This document shows positions 44,641 to 55,019 of a stretch of 64,000 nucleotides of DNA, piece by piece. Both the position numbers and the translations under genes were made by a program. Below the pieces are notes generated by a model. It made no database searches, had not been told where the DNA came from, and was given only the letters and a program-made list of their open reading frames with translations. The stretch's first letter is position 1. Every line of letters starts with the position of its first letter. The DNA is taken from the NCBI RefSeq assembly GCF_003097355.1, contig NZ_PYUI01000018.1:31111-95110 (forward strand), read 5' to 3'. Source of the stretch: Arthrobacter sp. H-02-3 (lineage in GTDB: Bacteria > Actinomycetota > Actinomycetes > Actinomycetales > Micrococcaceae).

Positions 44641-45605
44641 GCATCGCCCATCCAACCGATGCCGCTGCGGCAGGCACCCCGGCCGACGCCGGGCCCCGCA
44701 GCTCCGGCGCTGGCAGCACCGGCCCCCGGCCCGGCCGCCCGGCCAACAACAAACAGGGCAAACGGCACTACGGCACGCACGTCTTCCTCATCGTCATGGC
44801 CGCGATCTGGCTGGTGCCCCTGGGCTGGGCCATCTTCACGGCCCTGCGCCCCAAGGCGGACACGGACAAATACGGCTACTTCAGCACCGGCGGCGCCTTC
44901 AACTTCGATAACTTCACCCAGGCCTGGACCCAGGGCGGCTTTAGCCAGCTGTTCTGGAACTCCGTGCTCATTACCGTCCCGTCCGTGTTCCTGATCCTGT
45001 TCTTCGCCTCCATGATGGCGTTCGCCGTCAGCCGCGTGAGCTGGAAGTTCAACATCACCCTGCTGATCATGTTCACCGCCGGAAACCTGCTGCCCCCGCA
45101 GGTGCTCGCGGCCCCGCTCTTTGAGATGTTCAAGCACTTCGAGCTGCCCTACGCCATCAGCGACTCCGGGAACCTGCTCAACACCTACATCAGCGTGATC
45201 GCCGTGGACACCGCCTTCCAGATCGGCTTCGTGACCTTCGTGCTCTCGAACTACATGAAGGCCCTCTCCCCCGAACTCACCGAGGCGGCCCTTGTCGACG
45301 GTGCCGGCGTCTGGCGGCAGTACTGGGACATCATCCTTCCGCTGTGCCGGCCGGCCCTGGCCGCCATGGGCACCCTCGAAGTGATCTTCATTTACAACGA
45401 CTTCTTCTGGCCCCTGCTGTTCATCCAAAGTGGCGACCGCCTTCCGGTCACCACCGCGATCAACAACCTTCAAGGCCAGTTCCTTTCCAACTACAACCTG
45501 ATCGCCGCCGGCGCCATGATCACGGCGGTTCCAGCCCTGGTCATCTATCTGCTCCTGCAGCGCCATTTCGTGGCGGGCCTGACCCTCGGCTCCAGCAAAG
45601 GATAA
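44637..45605 (+). CDS. carbohydrate ABC transporter permease 2
   Basis: This 322-aa permease of the MalG/UgpE type has six helices and an EAA loop with TEAALVDGAGVWRQYWDIILP. The first 45 residues are a Pro/Gly/Ala-rich cytoplasmic extension. It overlaps permease 1 by 4 nt and ends 2 nt before the GTG start of the beta-galactosidase, so the set is one transcript. Confidence 0.93.
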   Translation: MSIAHPTDAAAAGTPADAGPRSSGAGSTGPRPGRPANNKQGKRHYGTHVFLIVMAAIWLVPLGWAIFTALRPKADTDKYGYFSTGGAFNFDNFTQAWTQGGFSQLFWNSVLITVPSVFLILFFASMMAFAVSRVSWKFNITLLIMFTAGNLLPPQVLAAPLFEMFKHFELPYAISDSGNLLNTYISVIAVDTAFQIGFVTFVLSNYMKALSPELTEAALVDGAGVWRQYWDIILPLCRPALAAMGTLEVIFIYNDFFWPLLFIQSGDRLPVTTAINNLQGQFLSNYNLIAAGAMITAVPALVIYLLLQRHFVAGLTLGSSKG

Positions 45606-45607
45606 AA

Positions 45608-47740
45608 GTGGACAACACCGTCAACGACACCAACCCCAATAACTCAGCCATGGACTATATCACCGCCCGCCTCGGCTCCGAGGGTTCCCCGATGCTGGCC
45701 TTCGGCGGCGACTACAACCCGGAGCAGTGGCCCGAGGAGACCTGGGACGAGGACGTCCGGCTGATGCGGGAGGCCGGCGTCAATCTGGTCAGCGTCGGCA
45801 TCTTCAGCTGGTCGCTCTTGGAACCGTCCGAGGGCGTCTACGAGTTCGGCTGGCTGGACCGGGTCCTGGACCTGCTGCACGCCAACGGGATCCGCGTGGA
45901 CCTGGCGAACGCCACGGCGTCCCCGCCGCCCTGGTTCAGCCACAAGTACCCCCAGTCGCTGCCGGTGACGGCCGACGGCGTGCGGCACAGTTACGGTTCC
46001 CGGCAGGCCTTCGCCGCCTCAAGCCCCGAATACCGCCGGGCAGCCGCGGCGCTGACCGAGCAGATCGCCGTCCGGTACAAGGACCATCCCGCCGTGGTCA
46101 TGTGGCATGTCCATAACGAATACGGTTGCCACAACCAGCCGGACTTCTCCGACGGCGCCGCCGCCGGTTTCCGGCGCTGGCTCGAACACCGCTACGGCAG
46201 CCTCGACGCGCTCAACGCCGCGTGGGGCACCGCGTTCTGGTCCCAGCGCTATTCGGCCTGGGACGAGATCCTGCCGCCGCGGACCTCCGGGACCTGGGTC
46301 AACCCGACCCAGCAGCTGGACTTCGCCCGCTACTCCTCCGACGAACTGCTCGAATGCTACAAAGCCGAGGCAGCGATCATCCGCTCGCACTCGGGCCATC
46401 CCGTGACCACCAACTTCATGGGCTTCAACATGGGCCTGCACCAGCCGGTGGACTACTGGCGCTGGTCCGAGGAGATGGATGTGGTCTCCAACGACCACTA
46501 TCTCATCGCCGAAGATCTGCGGAACTTCCAGGAGCTGGCGGCCACTGCGGATCTCACCCGCGGCTGGGCCAAGGGCAAGCCGTGGCTGCTCATGGAGCAT
46601 TCGACGTCGGCCGTCAACTGGCAGCCCCGCAACATCGCCAAAGCCCCCGGTGAGATGCTGCGCAACTCCCTGCAGCACGTTGCCCGGGGCGCCGACGGCG
46701 CGCTCTTCTTCCAGTGGAGGGCCTCGCGTGCCGGAGCCGAGAAGTTCCATTCCGGGCTGCTGCCGCACGCCGGCACGGACACCAAGATATGGCGCGAAGT
46801 GGTCCAGCTGGGCCAGACGCTGCGCAGCCTGGCCGAAGTCAGCGGCTCGGTGGTCACGGGAGCATCCGGCCGCGTGGACGTCGCCATCCTCCACGACACC
46901 GACGCCCGTTGGGCCTCGGAGCTGGACTCGCATCCGAGCGTGGACGCCTCCAACATCGCCGAAACCCGGCGCTGGCATGATGCCTTCTACCGGGCCGGCA
47001 TCCCCACCGACTTCCGCCAAAGCACCGACGACCTCTCCGGCTACCGGCTCGTCGTCGCGCCGATGCAGTACCTCATCAGCGATGCCGGGGCGGCGAACCT
47101 GGACGCGTACGTGCGCGCCGGCGGCCACCTCGTGGTGACGTATTTCTCCGGTATCGTGGACGAAAATGACCACATCAGGCTTGGCAGCTACCCGGGCGCG
47201 TTCAGCGGCCTGCTCGGCGTGCACATGGAGGAGTTCTTCCCGCTGCGCGCCGGGGAAAGCGTCCGGCTCAGCGGCTTCGGCGCAGGCAGCTGCTGGAACG
47301 AACTGGGACGGGCCACCACAGCCGAGGTCCTCGCTGCCGTGGACGAGGGACCGGCCGCAGGTTCGCCGGCCGTGACCCGCAACCGCGCCGGAAGCGGCCG
47401 TGCCTACTATGTCGCCACCACGCTCGCGCCGGAGGGCCTGGGCGAACTGCTCACCGTCGTCTGCGCCGATGCCGGGGTGCAGCCGCTCGTTCCGGACCTG
47501 CCGGCCGACGTCGAAGTTGCCCGGCGCAGCAAGGACGGGACCGACTGGACGTTCTGCATCAACCACGGGGCGCACGACGTCCGGCTTCCGCTGGAGGGCG
47601 TTGACGTGCTCACCGGCACCGAGCTCGACGGCGGGCTCGGCCTCGCCGCCGGAAGTGTCGCCGTCGTCCGTTCACGTGCCGCCCAACTGGTCGGCACGTC
47701 CGCCAGCCACTCAATCCAGTCAAACTACTCACGCCCGTAA
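45608..47740 (+). CDS. GH42 beta-galactosidase
   Basis: This 710-aa protein starts at GTG 45608 with AAAGGA upstream. It has the three GH42 domains: TIM barrel with the acid/base glutamate E171 (WHVHNEYGCH) and nucleophile E330 (LLMEHSTSAVNW), a trimerisation domain, and a small C-terminal domain. FGGDYNPEQWPEETW is the family N-terminus. There is no signal peptide, so it acts on imported beta-galactosides. The open frame extends upstream into the permease gene but that part is not coding. It follows the transporter genes directly. Confidence 0.94.
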   Translation: MDNTVNDTNPNNSAMDYITARLGSEGSPMLAFGGDYNPEQWPEETWDEDVRLMREAGVNLVSVGIFSWSLLEPSEGVYEFGWLDRVLDLLHANGIRVDLANATASPPPWFSHKYPQSLPVTADGVRHSYGSRQAFAASSPEYRRAAAALTEQIAVRYKDHPAVVMWHVHNEYGCHNQPDFSDGAAAGFRRWLEHRYGSLDALNAAWGTAFWSQRYSAWDEILPPRTSGTWVNPTQQLDFARYSSDELLECYKAEAAIIRSHSGHPVTTNFMGFNMGLHQPVDYWRWSEEMDVVSNDHYLIAEDLRNFQELAATADLTRGWAKGKPWLLMEHSTSAVNWQPRNIAKAPGEMLRNSLQHVARGADGALFFQWRASRAGAEKFHSGLLPHAGTDTKIWREVVQLGQTLRSLAEVSGSVVTGASGRVDVAILHDTDARWASELDSHPSVDASNIAETRRWHDAFYRAGIPTDFRQSTDDLSGYRLVVAPMQYLISDAGAANLDAYVRAGGHLVVTYFSGIVDENDHIRLGSYPGAFSGLLGVHMEEFFPLRAGESVRLSGFGAGSCWNELGRATTAEVLAAVDEGPAAGSPAVTRNRAGSGRAYYVATTLAPEGLGELLTVVCADAGVQPLVPDLPADVEVARRSKDGTDWTFCINHGAHDVRLPLEGVDVLTGTELDGGLGLAAGSVAVVRSRAAQLVGTSASHSIQSNYSRP

Positions 47741-47749
47741 GGACTCCAC

Positions 47750-48547
47750 ATGTTAGCCGCAGCCCGCCATTCCGCCATCCTCGCGGAGGTCCAGCGTGAA
47801 CGGATCGTCCGTGTCGCGGACCTCGCCAAGATGCTCGGCGTCTCCCTGATGACCGTGCGGCGGGACATCGAGGCCCTCGACGCGGCGGGCGCGGTGGAGA
47901 AGATCCACGGCGGGGCGAAGCTGCCGGGCGGGGCCAGCACCCACGAGCCGGGCTTCGAGCTGAAGGTGACCCAGCTCAAAGACGAAAAGATGGCGATTGC
48001 GCAGGAGGCAGCCGCCCAGGTGCGCGAGGGCATGGCGGTGGGGCTCAGCGCCGGCACCACCACCTGGGCGCTGGCCCAGCTGCTGTCCGCCGGGCCCCGG
48101 ATCACGGTGGTCACCAACTCGGTGCGGATCGCGGACGTCTTCCACCAAAGTTCCTCCCCATCCACCGTGATCCTCACCGGCGGCGAGCGCACCCCCTCCG
48201 ATGCCCTCGTCGGGCCGCTGGCCACTTCCTCGCTCAAACAGCTGCACCTGGACGTGCTGTTCCTCGGCGTCCACGGCGTGGATGCCGACGCCGGGTTCAC
48301 CACGCCGAACGTGCTGGAAGCCGAAACGGACCGCGCCTTCGTCGCCGCGGCCCGCCGGGTGGTGGTGCTGGCCGACCACACGAAGTGGGGCACCCTGGGC
48401 ATCAGCACCATCGCAGCCCTCGAAGACGCCGACGAACTCATCAGCGACGACCTCCTGGGCAGTGAGGCCCGGCGGATCCTCGGCGAGCGCGTCGGCCGGC
48501 TCCGCCTGGCCCCGACAACGATTGCCCAGAGTGCCGCCTCAGGCTGA
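47750..48547 (+). CDS. DeoR/GlpR-family transcriptional regulator
   Basis: This 265-aa repressor has the DeoR HTH (RIVRVADLAKMLGVSLMTVRRDIEALDAAG, quoted in part) and a sugar-phosphate-sensing domain with GLSAGTTTWALAQLL and the late FLGVHGVDADAGFTTPN motif. It is embedded between GH42 and GH36 genes, 9 nt after the GH42 stop, and so is expected to control this locus, probably at the inverted repeat at 42267-42280, with a galactose or tagatose phosphate as effector. Confidence 0.9.
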   Translation: MLAAARHSAILAEVQRERIVRVADLAKMLGVSLMTVRRDIEALDAAGAVEKIHGGAKLPGGASTHEPGFELKVTQLKDEKMAIAQEAAAQVREGMAVGLSAGTTTWALAQLLSAGPRITVVTNSVRIADVFHQSSSPSTVILTGGERTPSDALVGPLATSSLKQLHLDVLFLGVHGVDADAGFTTPNVLEAETDRAFVAAARRVVVLADHTKWGTLGISTIAALEDADELISDDLLGSEARRILGERVGRLRLAPTTIAQSAASG

Positions 48548-48593
48548 CCGGCACGGCCCCGCCCACCCCTAAACCACTACGCCTGGAGCTAGC

Positions 48594-50912
48594 GTGAACA
48601 ATCCGGACCTGACTCTTGTCCCCGAGAACCGTTCCCCCCTGGGCATCCCGCATGTGGAACCGCTCTACCTGCGCCGTTCCGGAACGTCCCTGCTCGTCGA
48701 CTTCAGCACGGGCGAGCCCGCCATGCTCCACTTTGGCGCCGACCTCGGCCCGGCCCTGCCGGACCTGTCACTGCTCGGCGACGCCGTGCCGCACTCCGCC
48801 CTCGACATCCCGGTTACGCTGGGGCTCATCCCGCAGGCGTCCTCCGGCTGGCGTGGGCGTCCCGGCCTCCGGGGCCACCGGAACGGCCACGCCTTCTCGG
48901 CCTGCCTGCGGGTTGTCGCCGTCGAACGGGCGGAAGGGGACGGGTGCTCCGCCGTCATCACCCAGGCAGACCCGGATGCGGGCGTCACCGTCCGCACGGA
49001 GGTGAAGATCAACGACGGCGGCCTGCTGCAGCTCCGGCACCGGCTCCACAACGACGGCGCGGATCCCTACAGCCTCGACGAACTCGCTGCCGTGCTGCCG
49101 CTGGGCCGCGCCGCCACCGAGATCCTGGACCTGACCGGCCGCTGGTGCCGGGAGTCCCACCCCCAGCGCCTGCCGCTGCGCCAGGGAACGTGGGTCCGCT
49201 CGGGCCGACACGGCCGGACGGGACATGATGCCTCGCTCCTGCTGGCCGCCGGGAGCGCCGGCTTCGGCAACCGCCACGGGCAGGTCTGGGCCGTGCATCT
49301 GGGCTGGAGCGGCAACCACGAGAGCTTCGTTGATGCCTCAGCGGACGGCCGGACCGTTATCGGCGCTTCGGAGCTGCTCGGCGGGGGCGAGATCACCTTG
49401 GCGGCAAACGCCAGCTACGAGACCCCGTGGTTGTTCGCGGCGTACTCCGCCGCCGGGCTGGACGGCATCAGCGAGGCCTTCTACGCCTGGTTCCGCGGGC
49501 GCCCGCACCACCCCGGCGTGCGGTCCGGCAAAGCCCGGCCCGTGGTGCTCAACGTCTGGGAAGCGGTGTATTTCGACCACCGGATGCCGATGCTGCTCGA
49601 CCTCGCCGAATCCGCCGCCCGGCTGGGCGTGGAACGCTACGTTCTCGACGACGGCTGGTTCCGCGGCCGGCGCAACGACACGGCGGGCCTCGGCGACTGG
49701 TACGTCGACGAGGACCTCTGGCCCAAGGGCCTGAGCCCGCTGATCGACGCGGTCACCGGCCACGGCATGGAATTCGGACTCTGGGTCGAACCCGAAATGG
49801 TCAACGAGGACTCGGACCTGGCCCGGGCCCACCCGGACTGGATCGCCGGACCGGCTCCGCGGGCCGCCGGCGGCAGCCCGGCGGCAGGGGGCGGCCAGCC
49901 CGTTCCCGGCGGCCCGGCCGGCCGACTTCCGGAGCGCTGGCGGCACCAGCAGGTGTTGGACCTCGTCAATCCGGAGGCCTGGCAGTACATCTTCGACCGG
50001 CTCGATGCCCTGTTGAGCGAATACCGGATCAGCTACCTCAAATGGGACCAGAACCGGGACCTGGCCGAAATGGGCCATGCCGGCCGCCCCTCGGTGCATG
50101 CCCAGACACAGGCCGTGTACCGCCTCCTCGACGAACTCCGCAAAGCCCACCCCGGCGTGGAGATCGAAAGCTGCTCCTCCGGCGGCGCCCGTGTGGATCT
50201 CGGCATTCTCGACCGCACAGACCGGATTTGGGGTTCGGACTGCAACGATGCCCTGGAACGGCAGACGATCCAGCGGTGGACCGGCATGGTGGTGCCGCCG
50301 GAGCTCGTCGGATCGCACATCGGGCCCACCACAAGCCACACCACCGCCCGGACGCACGACCTCTCCTTCCGGGCCATCACGGCCATGTTTGGCCACTTCG
50401 GCCTCGAATGGGATGTCCGGCACCTCGCCGATTCCGAGCGCACCGAGCTTGCCGCGGCGATCGCACTGTTCAAGAAGTACCGTCCCCTGCTGCACAGCGG
50501 GCGCATGGTGCGGGCCGACGAACCGGATCCGTCCCTCCGGCTCCACGGCGTCGTGTCCCATGACGGCGGCGAGGCCCTCTACGCGCTGGTGTCCGTGGCG
50601 ACGTCGTTCGCCGAAGTCCCCGGGAGGGTCTGCCTGCCGGGGCTGCTGCCGGACGCCGGGTACCGGGTGGACGCGGTCTACCCGGCGGCCGACGATGGCC
50701 GGGCGTTCCTGCAGGCGGTCCCGCCGGGGTGGCTCGGGGGCGGCGTCGAGGCGACCGGCCGCTTCCTGGCGGAGTCCGGCCTGCCAATGCCTGTCCTGAA
50801 CCCCGAACACGGGCTGCTCCTGTCCGTCCGCCGCGTCACCGCTGCTGAACCAGCCTCCGAACCATCCGGCGGACCCGCCGCTAGGGGCGGCCACCCCGTG
50901 AGGGGCTCCTAG
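48594..50912 (+). CDS. GH36 alpha-galactosidase
   Basis: This 772-aa enzyme starts at GTG 48594. It has the N-terminal beta-supersandwich, a TIM barrel with nucleophile D485 (YLKWDQNRD) and acid/base D549 (WGSDCNDALERQ), and a C-terminal beta-domain. VLDDGWFRGRRND and GLWVEPEMVNEDSDL are conserved barrel loops. A Gly/Pro/Ala-rich insert of about 20 residues (near residues 420-442) precedes the ERWRHQQVLDL motif and is not typical. It removes alpha-galactosyl units from raffinose-type sugars in the cytoplasm. It sits directly before galT. Confidence 0.93.
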   Translation: MNNPDLTLVPENRSPLGIPHVEPLYLRRSGTSLLVDFSTGEPAMLHFGADLGPALPDLSLLGDAVPHSALDIPVTLGLIPQASSGWRGRPGLRGHRNGHAFSACLRVVAVERAEGDGCSAVITQADPDAGVTVRTEVKINDGGLLQLRHRLHNDGADPYSLDELAAVLPLGRAATEILDLTGRWCRESHPQRLPLRQGTWVRSGRHGRTGHDASLLLAAGSAGFGNRHGQVWAVHLGWSGNHESFVDASADGRTVIGASELLGGGEITLAANASYETPWLFAAYSAAGLDGISEAFYAWFRGRPHHPGVRSGKARPVVLNVWEAVYFDHRMPMLLDLAESAARLGVERYVLDDGWFRGRRNDTAGLGDWYVDEDLWPKGLSPLIDAVTGHGMEFGLWVEPEMVNEDSDLARAHPDWIAGPAPRAAGGSPAAGGGQPVPGGPAGRLPERWRHQQVLDLVNPEAWQYIFDRLDALLSEYRISYLKWDQNRDLAEMGHAGRPSVHAQTQAVYRLLDELRKAHPGVEIESCSSGGARVDLGILDRTDRIWGSDCNDALERQTIQRWTGMVVPPELVGSHIGPTTSHTTARTHDLSFRAITAMFGHFGLEWDVRHLADSERTELAAAIALFKKYRPLLHSGRMVRADEPDPSLRLHGVVSHDGGEALYALVSVATSFAEVPGRVCLPGLLPDAGYRVDAVYPAADDGRAFLQAVPPGWLGGGVEATGRFLAESGLPMPVLNPEHGLLLSVRRVTAAEPASEPSGGPAARGGHPVRGS

Positions 50913-50913
50913 C

Positions 50914-52023
50914 ATGGGCCGGATTACGAAACGCGCCTACAAGCTCTCCGACGGCCGGGACATCATCTATTTCGATGACGCCGACACCGTCCTGCCGCCG
51001 GAGCGGGGGGACGATCTCCGCGAGCCGGCGGTCCGGCCGCCCACGGCCACCATGCGCCAGGACGTCCTGACCGGCGAGTGGATTTCAATCGCGGCCGCCC
51101 GGCAGAACCGTGTGGTGCTGCCGCCCTCGCACCTGGACCCGCTGGCCCCGGCGTCGCCGGAGAATCCCTCGGAAATTCCGAGCCTTTACGACGTTGCCGT
51201 GTTCGAAAACAAATCCCCGTCCTTCGGACCCGAGCTGGCCGGCGCCGCCGCACCGGAGGGCCTGGCGGACCTCGCCCGGGTAGGGCTGGGCCGCAGCCGG
51301 CAGTCCGTGGGCCGGTGCGAAGTGGTGTGCTTCTCCCCCGAACACACCGGTTCCCTCGCGGGGCTGCCCTTGTCCCGGATGCGCACGGTGGTGGAGGCGT
51401 GGGCGGACCGGACGGCGGCGCTGTCGGCGCTGCCCGGCGTCGAACAGGTTTTTCCGTTCGAGAACCGCGGGGAGGCGATCGGGGTGACGCTGCACCACCC
51501 GCACGGGCAGATCTACGCCTACCCGTACATCACGCCCCGCACGGCCCAGCTGATCCGCACGATCGAGGACTACGGCGGCCCGCTGTTCGAGGACATCCTC
51601 AGCTTCGAACAGAAATCCGAGCGGGTGCTGCTCCAGGGCGACCACTGGACGGCGTTCGTTCCGTTTGCCGCGCGCTGGCCGCTGGAGGTGCACATGCTCC
51701 CGCACCGGCACGTCCCGGACCTCGCCGCCACCACGGGCGAGGAACGCGATGAGTTCTCCAGGCTCTACGGCCGGCTGCTGCGCGGCGTCGACGCCCTGTA
51801 CGACACCCCCACCCCGTATATTTCGGCGTGGCACCAGGCTCCCGTCCACGCCCACCGGGACGACATCCGGCTCATGCTGCAGCTGACCTCCCCGCGCCGG
51901 GAGGAAACCAAGCTCAAGTACCTGGCGGGTTCGGAGGCGGCGATGGGCGCGTTCATCGCGGACATCCCGCCGGAAACGGCCGCCGCCCGGCTCCGCGAGG
52001 CCATAGGAAAGACCGGCCGTTAG
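50914..52023 (+). CDS. galT: galactose-1-phosphate uridylyltransferase
   Basis: This 369-aa class I GalT has the [11 protein letters not shown] motif with nucleophilic H197. [19 protein letters not shown] at the N-terminus and the final [15 protein letters not shown] helix are usual. It begins 1 nt after the GH36 stop. GalT exchanges UDP-glucose and galactose-1-phosphate in the Leloir pathway. No galK or galE is seen in the window, so the kinase and epimerase must lie elsewhere. The stop overlaps that of the convergent oxidoreductase gene (TTAG). Confidence 0.93.
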   Translation: MGRITKRAYKLSDGRDIIYFDDADTVLPPERGDDLREPAVRPPTATMRQDVLTGEWISIAAARQNRVVLPPSHLDPLAPASPENPSEIPSLYDVAVFENKSPSFGPELAGAAAPEGLADLARVGLGRSRQSVGRCEVVCFSPEHTGSLAGLPLSRMRTVVEAWADRTAALSALPGVEQVFPFENRGEAIGVTLHHPHGQIYAYPYITPRTAQLIRTIEDYGGPLFEDILSFEQKSERVLLQGDHWTAFVPFAARWPLEVHMLPHRHVPDLAATTGEERDEFSRLYGRLLRGVDALYDTPTPYISAWHQAPVHAHRDDIRLMLQLTSPRREETKLKYLAGSEAAMGAFIADIPPETAAARLREAIGKTGR

Positions 52024-53009
52024 GCCCGCACGAGCCGGGCAGCGTCGGCCAGAAGTTCCACGGAACGCAGCCGGGCTTCGGTGCCGGTACTCTGGTGCGC
52101 CACGATCAGTTCGTCGGCGTCGGCGTGGTCCGTGAACTCCTCGAGGTAGGCGAGGACGGCATCAGGGGTGCCAACAGCGGAGTACTTCATCATCTGCGCC
52201 ATGTGCTGGCCCTGCGGCGAGTCCAGGATCATGTCCGCCTCGTCGTCGCTGAACACACGCCCGTTGCCGAAGAACAGGGAAACCCTGGCCCGCTTGGTGG
52301 CCTGGAACATCGCCTGGGCTTCGGCGGCCGAGTCCGCGGCGATGACGTTCACGCCGGCGATCACGTGCGGGGTGTCCAGCTGCGCGGAGGGCCGGAATTC
52401 GCGGCGGTAGGTCGCCACCGCGTCCTGCAGCGCGGCAGGCGCGAAGTGCGAGGCGAAGGCGTACGGCAGGCCCAGCTGCGCGGCCAGCCTGGCCCCGAAC
52501 AAGGAGGAGCCCAGGATGTACAGCGGCACGTTGGTGCCCTTGCCCGGGGTGGCCTCGACGCCCGGGATGCGGGTGGGGCCGGTCAAGTAGCCCTGGAGTT
52601 CCAGGACGTCCTGCGGGAAGCTGTCTGCCGACATCGGGTCGCGGCGCAGGGCCCGCAGGGTGTTCTGGTCGCTGCCCGGCGCCCGGCCCAGCCCGAGGTC
52701 GATCCTGCCCGGGTGCAGGGTTTCGAGCGTGCCGAACTGTTCCGCGATAGTCAGCGGCGAGTGGTTGGGCAGCATCACGCCGCCGGCGCCGAGCCGGATG
52801 CTGGAGGTGTGGGCCGCAACGTGCGCGATCAGCACGCTCGTGGCGGAGGACGCGATCGAGGACATGTTGTGGTGCTCGGCGTACCAGATCCGCCGGTAGC
52901 CCCGGTCCTCGGCGAGCTGTGCCATGGCCACGCTTCCGGCGAAGCTCTCGGCCGCCGTCTGGCCCGGGCCGATGGTTGCGAGGTCAAGGATGGAAAGCGG
53001 AACAGTCAC
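52020..53009 (-). CDS. luciferase-like (LLM) flavin-dependent oxidoreductase
   Basis: This 329-aa protein has a bacterial-luciferase-like barrel: [26 protein letters not shown] near residues 40-65 (quoted in part), then [41 protein letters not shown], the hallmark of the MsnO8-type LLM subgroup. GTG start at 53009. Members use reduced FMN; the substrate is unknown. It is not obviously linked to the galactoside genes it faces. Confidence 0.9.
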   Translation of the reverse strand: MTVPLSILDLATIGPGQTAAESFAGSVAMAQLAEDRGYRRIWYAEHHNMSSIASSATSVLIAHVAAHTSSIRLGAGGVMLPNHSPLTIAEQFGTLETLHPGRIDLGLGRAPGSDQNTLRALRRDPMSADSFPQDVLELQGYLTGPTRIPGVEATPGKGTNVPLYILGSSLFGARLAAQLGLPYAFASHFAPAALQDAVATYRREFRPSAQLDTPHVIAGVNVIAADSAAEAQAMFQATKRARVSLFFGNGRVFSDDEADMILDSPQGQHMAQMMKYSAVGTPDAVLAYLEEFTDHADADELIVAHQSTGTEARLRSVELLADAARLVRA

Positions 53010-53143
53010 GGAAAAAGCCGGCCTTTCGTAGCGGAGCAGTGTTCGGACCAGGGTTGGGAGCCACGGTCCGGGCGGCGCCAGGTTTCCGGCGCGGGCACAC
53101 TGGGGTCAACGACGGCGGCCCCCCGGATATTTCAGCGGTCGGA

Positions 53144-53944
53144 TCAGCCGCACGAATAGTTGTAGTCAAGGCCTCCGGAGATGTACTGCGTCATCGAGAC
53201 GCGGCTGCCTGGGGTCAACCCGGGAAGGGTGCAGTTCGCCTTCGCCTTGGCGGCTGATCCCGCGCCTGCAAGCCAGCTGGGCAATCCTGCCAGCGGGCTG
53301 GTCGACTTCACGGTTCCGGCGATCTGTCCCCACTGGTAGCCGGTCGAGTAGAGGCCCACGCGGGCGCCGATCCTCTTGAAATACGCAGTCATGCCCTCCA
53401 GGGCAGCCACGTTGGCCGCTTTGTCGGTCTGCCAGGTGTTTTCCGCTTCCACATCCAGCCACCAGAGGTAGGACTGCGGGTTGCTGACACCGCGGCGTTT
53501 GGCGTCGTCCGAGGCTTTCGCCCACCCGTACATGTAGGAGCAGGCTTTGAACGTCCCCGCGGCGCAGCTGCCGTAGGGGTTGGTGACCTTTACACCGTTG
53601 TATGTGTTCGACGTCGGCCACCAGGACCCCTGCCGGCCCGGGTTGGCGGTATTAACGTACAGCGCCACCCTCGGCTGCGCTGTCGTCGCGGGGGCTTTTG
53701 CCGTCTTCGCCCAAGCCAGTTGGCTCGCCAGGCACGGGTTCGTGTTGTTCGCCAGGCCGTGGTTGACGCCAACGATCGCGAAGGCGGGCTGTTTTGGCAA
53801 AGTGGTGCCGCATTGCGGCCAGGAGACGTCGATGCCCGGTCCCGGGGAGCTGGCGGTGGCGGCCGAGGCCGGCCCTCCACCCAGGAGGACAAGGCCGAGC
53901 GTCACTACAAAGGCCAGTACGATGCGAGGGAGCGAGTTGGGCAT
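53144..53944 (-). CDS. secreted GH25-like glycosidase-fold protein
   Basis: This 266-aa protein has an N-terminal signal peptide (IVLAFVVTLGLVLLGGG, cleavage likely after ASAAT near residue 30). The mature domain starts PGIDVSWPQCG, and WWLDVEAENTW carries the Asp-x-Glu pair seen in GH25 (lysozyme-type) barrels. YFKRIGARVGLYSTGYQWGQI is another barrel strand. Length and cysteines suggest an extracellular disulfide-bonded domain. Peptidoglycan hydrolysis is possible but unproven; many actinobacterial members are only called hypothetical. Confidence 0.75.
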   Translation of the reverse strand: MPNSLPRIVLAFVVTLGLVLLGGGPASAATASSPGPGIDVSWPQCGTTLPKQPAFAIVGVNHGLANNTNPCLASQLAWAKTAKAPATTAQPRVALYVNTANPGRQGSWWPTSNTYNGVKVTNPYGSCAAGTFKACSYMYGWAKASDDAKRRGVSNPQSYLWWLDVEAENTWQTDKAANVAALEGMTAYFKRIGARVGLYSTGYQWGQIAGTVKSTSPLAGLPSWLAGAGSAAKAKANCTLPGLTPGSRVSMTQYISGGLDYNYSCG

Positions 53945-54102
53945 GCCACAGTCTAAGGCAAAATTTCAAATCGGTGGCGTAATTCGGCACGGGTCGCAAT
54001 GCCCGCCAATGCTCCCCTCCTGCCGGCCAGCAGCACCCGGCCGGCGAGCCCGAAAGAATAGCCCGATGGAATAGTCAGCAGACTGAGGATGTTCCCTACC
54101 CT

Positions 54103-54972
54103 ATGAGCCATGACAATCCACAGCATCCGGAACTATCCGCCACGATCGACTTGAAGGACCTGGGAACTGTCCACCGGTTGGGCTTCGGCGCCATGCGCAT
54201 TGTTGGTGACGGCGTCTGGGGCGAGCCGGCAGACCGTGCTGCCGCGATCGCCGTCGTGCGCCGCGCCGTGGAGCTCGGCGTCGACTTCATTGACACCGCC
54301 GATTCCTACGGCCCCAACATCAGCGAGGAAATCCTCGCCGAGGCGCTGCACCCCTACCGGGACGGCCTCACAATCGCCACCAAGGTCGGATTCACCCGCA
54401 CCGGACCCAACGCCTGGGTACCGGTCGGCCGGCCCGAATACCTGCGCCAGCAGACGGAACTGAGCCTGCGCAAGCTCAAGGTCGACTCCCTGGACCTCCT
54501 GCAGCTGCACCGGATCGACCCCAAGGTGGACCGCGAGGAGCAGTTCACGGTGCTGCGCGATCTACAGAAGGAAGGCAAGGTCAAAGCCCTCGGCCTGTCC
54601 CAGGTCAGCGTGGAGGAACTGGAGGAAGCCGGGAAGTACTTCACCGTTTCCACGGTGCAGAACCGCTACAACCTCACCGACCGCAGCTCCGAGGACGTCC
54701 TCGACTACGCGGAGGCGAACGGCATCGGCTTCATTCCGTGGGCGCCGATTTCCGCCGGGGAGCTCGCCCGGCCGGGCGGACCGCTGGACGAGGCCGCCAA
54801 ACGGCTCGGCGCCACCACCTCCCAGGTGGCTCTGGCGTGGCTGCTGCGCCGCTCCCCCGTCATGATGCCCATCCCGGGCACCGGTTCCCTTCAGCATCTC
54901 GAAGAGAACCTCGCCGCCGCCGGCGTCGTGCTTGACGATGCCACCTACGCCGAACTCCACGCGGCCCGCTAA
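54103..54972 (+). CDS. aldo/keto reductase
   Basis: This 289-aa oxidoreductase has the AKR barrel. The catalytic tetrad is visible in [15 protein letters not shown] (Asp, Tyr), IATKVGF (Lys) and LLQLHRID (His). The C-terminal [16 protein letters not shown] binds NADPH phosphate. The family reduces aldehydes and ketones. The substrate is unknown. It may be co-transcribed with the PfpI-type gene 47 nt downstream. Confidence 0.92.
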   Translation: MSHDNPQHPELSATIDLKDLGTVHRLGFGAMRIVGDGVWGEPADRAAAIAVVRRAVELGVDFIDTADSYGPNISEEILAEALHPYRDGLTIATKVGFTRTGPNAWVPVGRPEYLRQQTELSLRKLKVDSLDLLQLHRIDPKVDREEQFTVLRDLQKEGKVKALGLSQVSVEELEEAGKYFTVSTVQNRYNLTDRSSEDVLDYAEANGIGFIPWAPISAGELARPGGPLDEAAKRLGATTSQVALAWLLRRSPVMMPIPGTGSLQHLEENLAAAGVVLDDATYAELHAAR

Positions 54973-55019
54973 ACCCCTCCGCTACCCGCCGGCCCTGCCG
55001 GCAGAACAGGAACAACACC

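Noticed and set aside
45344..45607. N-terminal extension of the GH42 enzyme
   Set aside because: It overlaps the second permease gene in another frame; the GTG at 45608 has a proper ribosome-binding site and matches the GH42 N-terminus.
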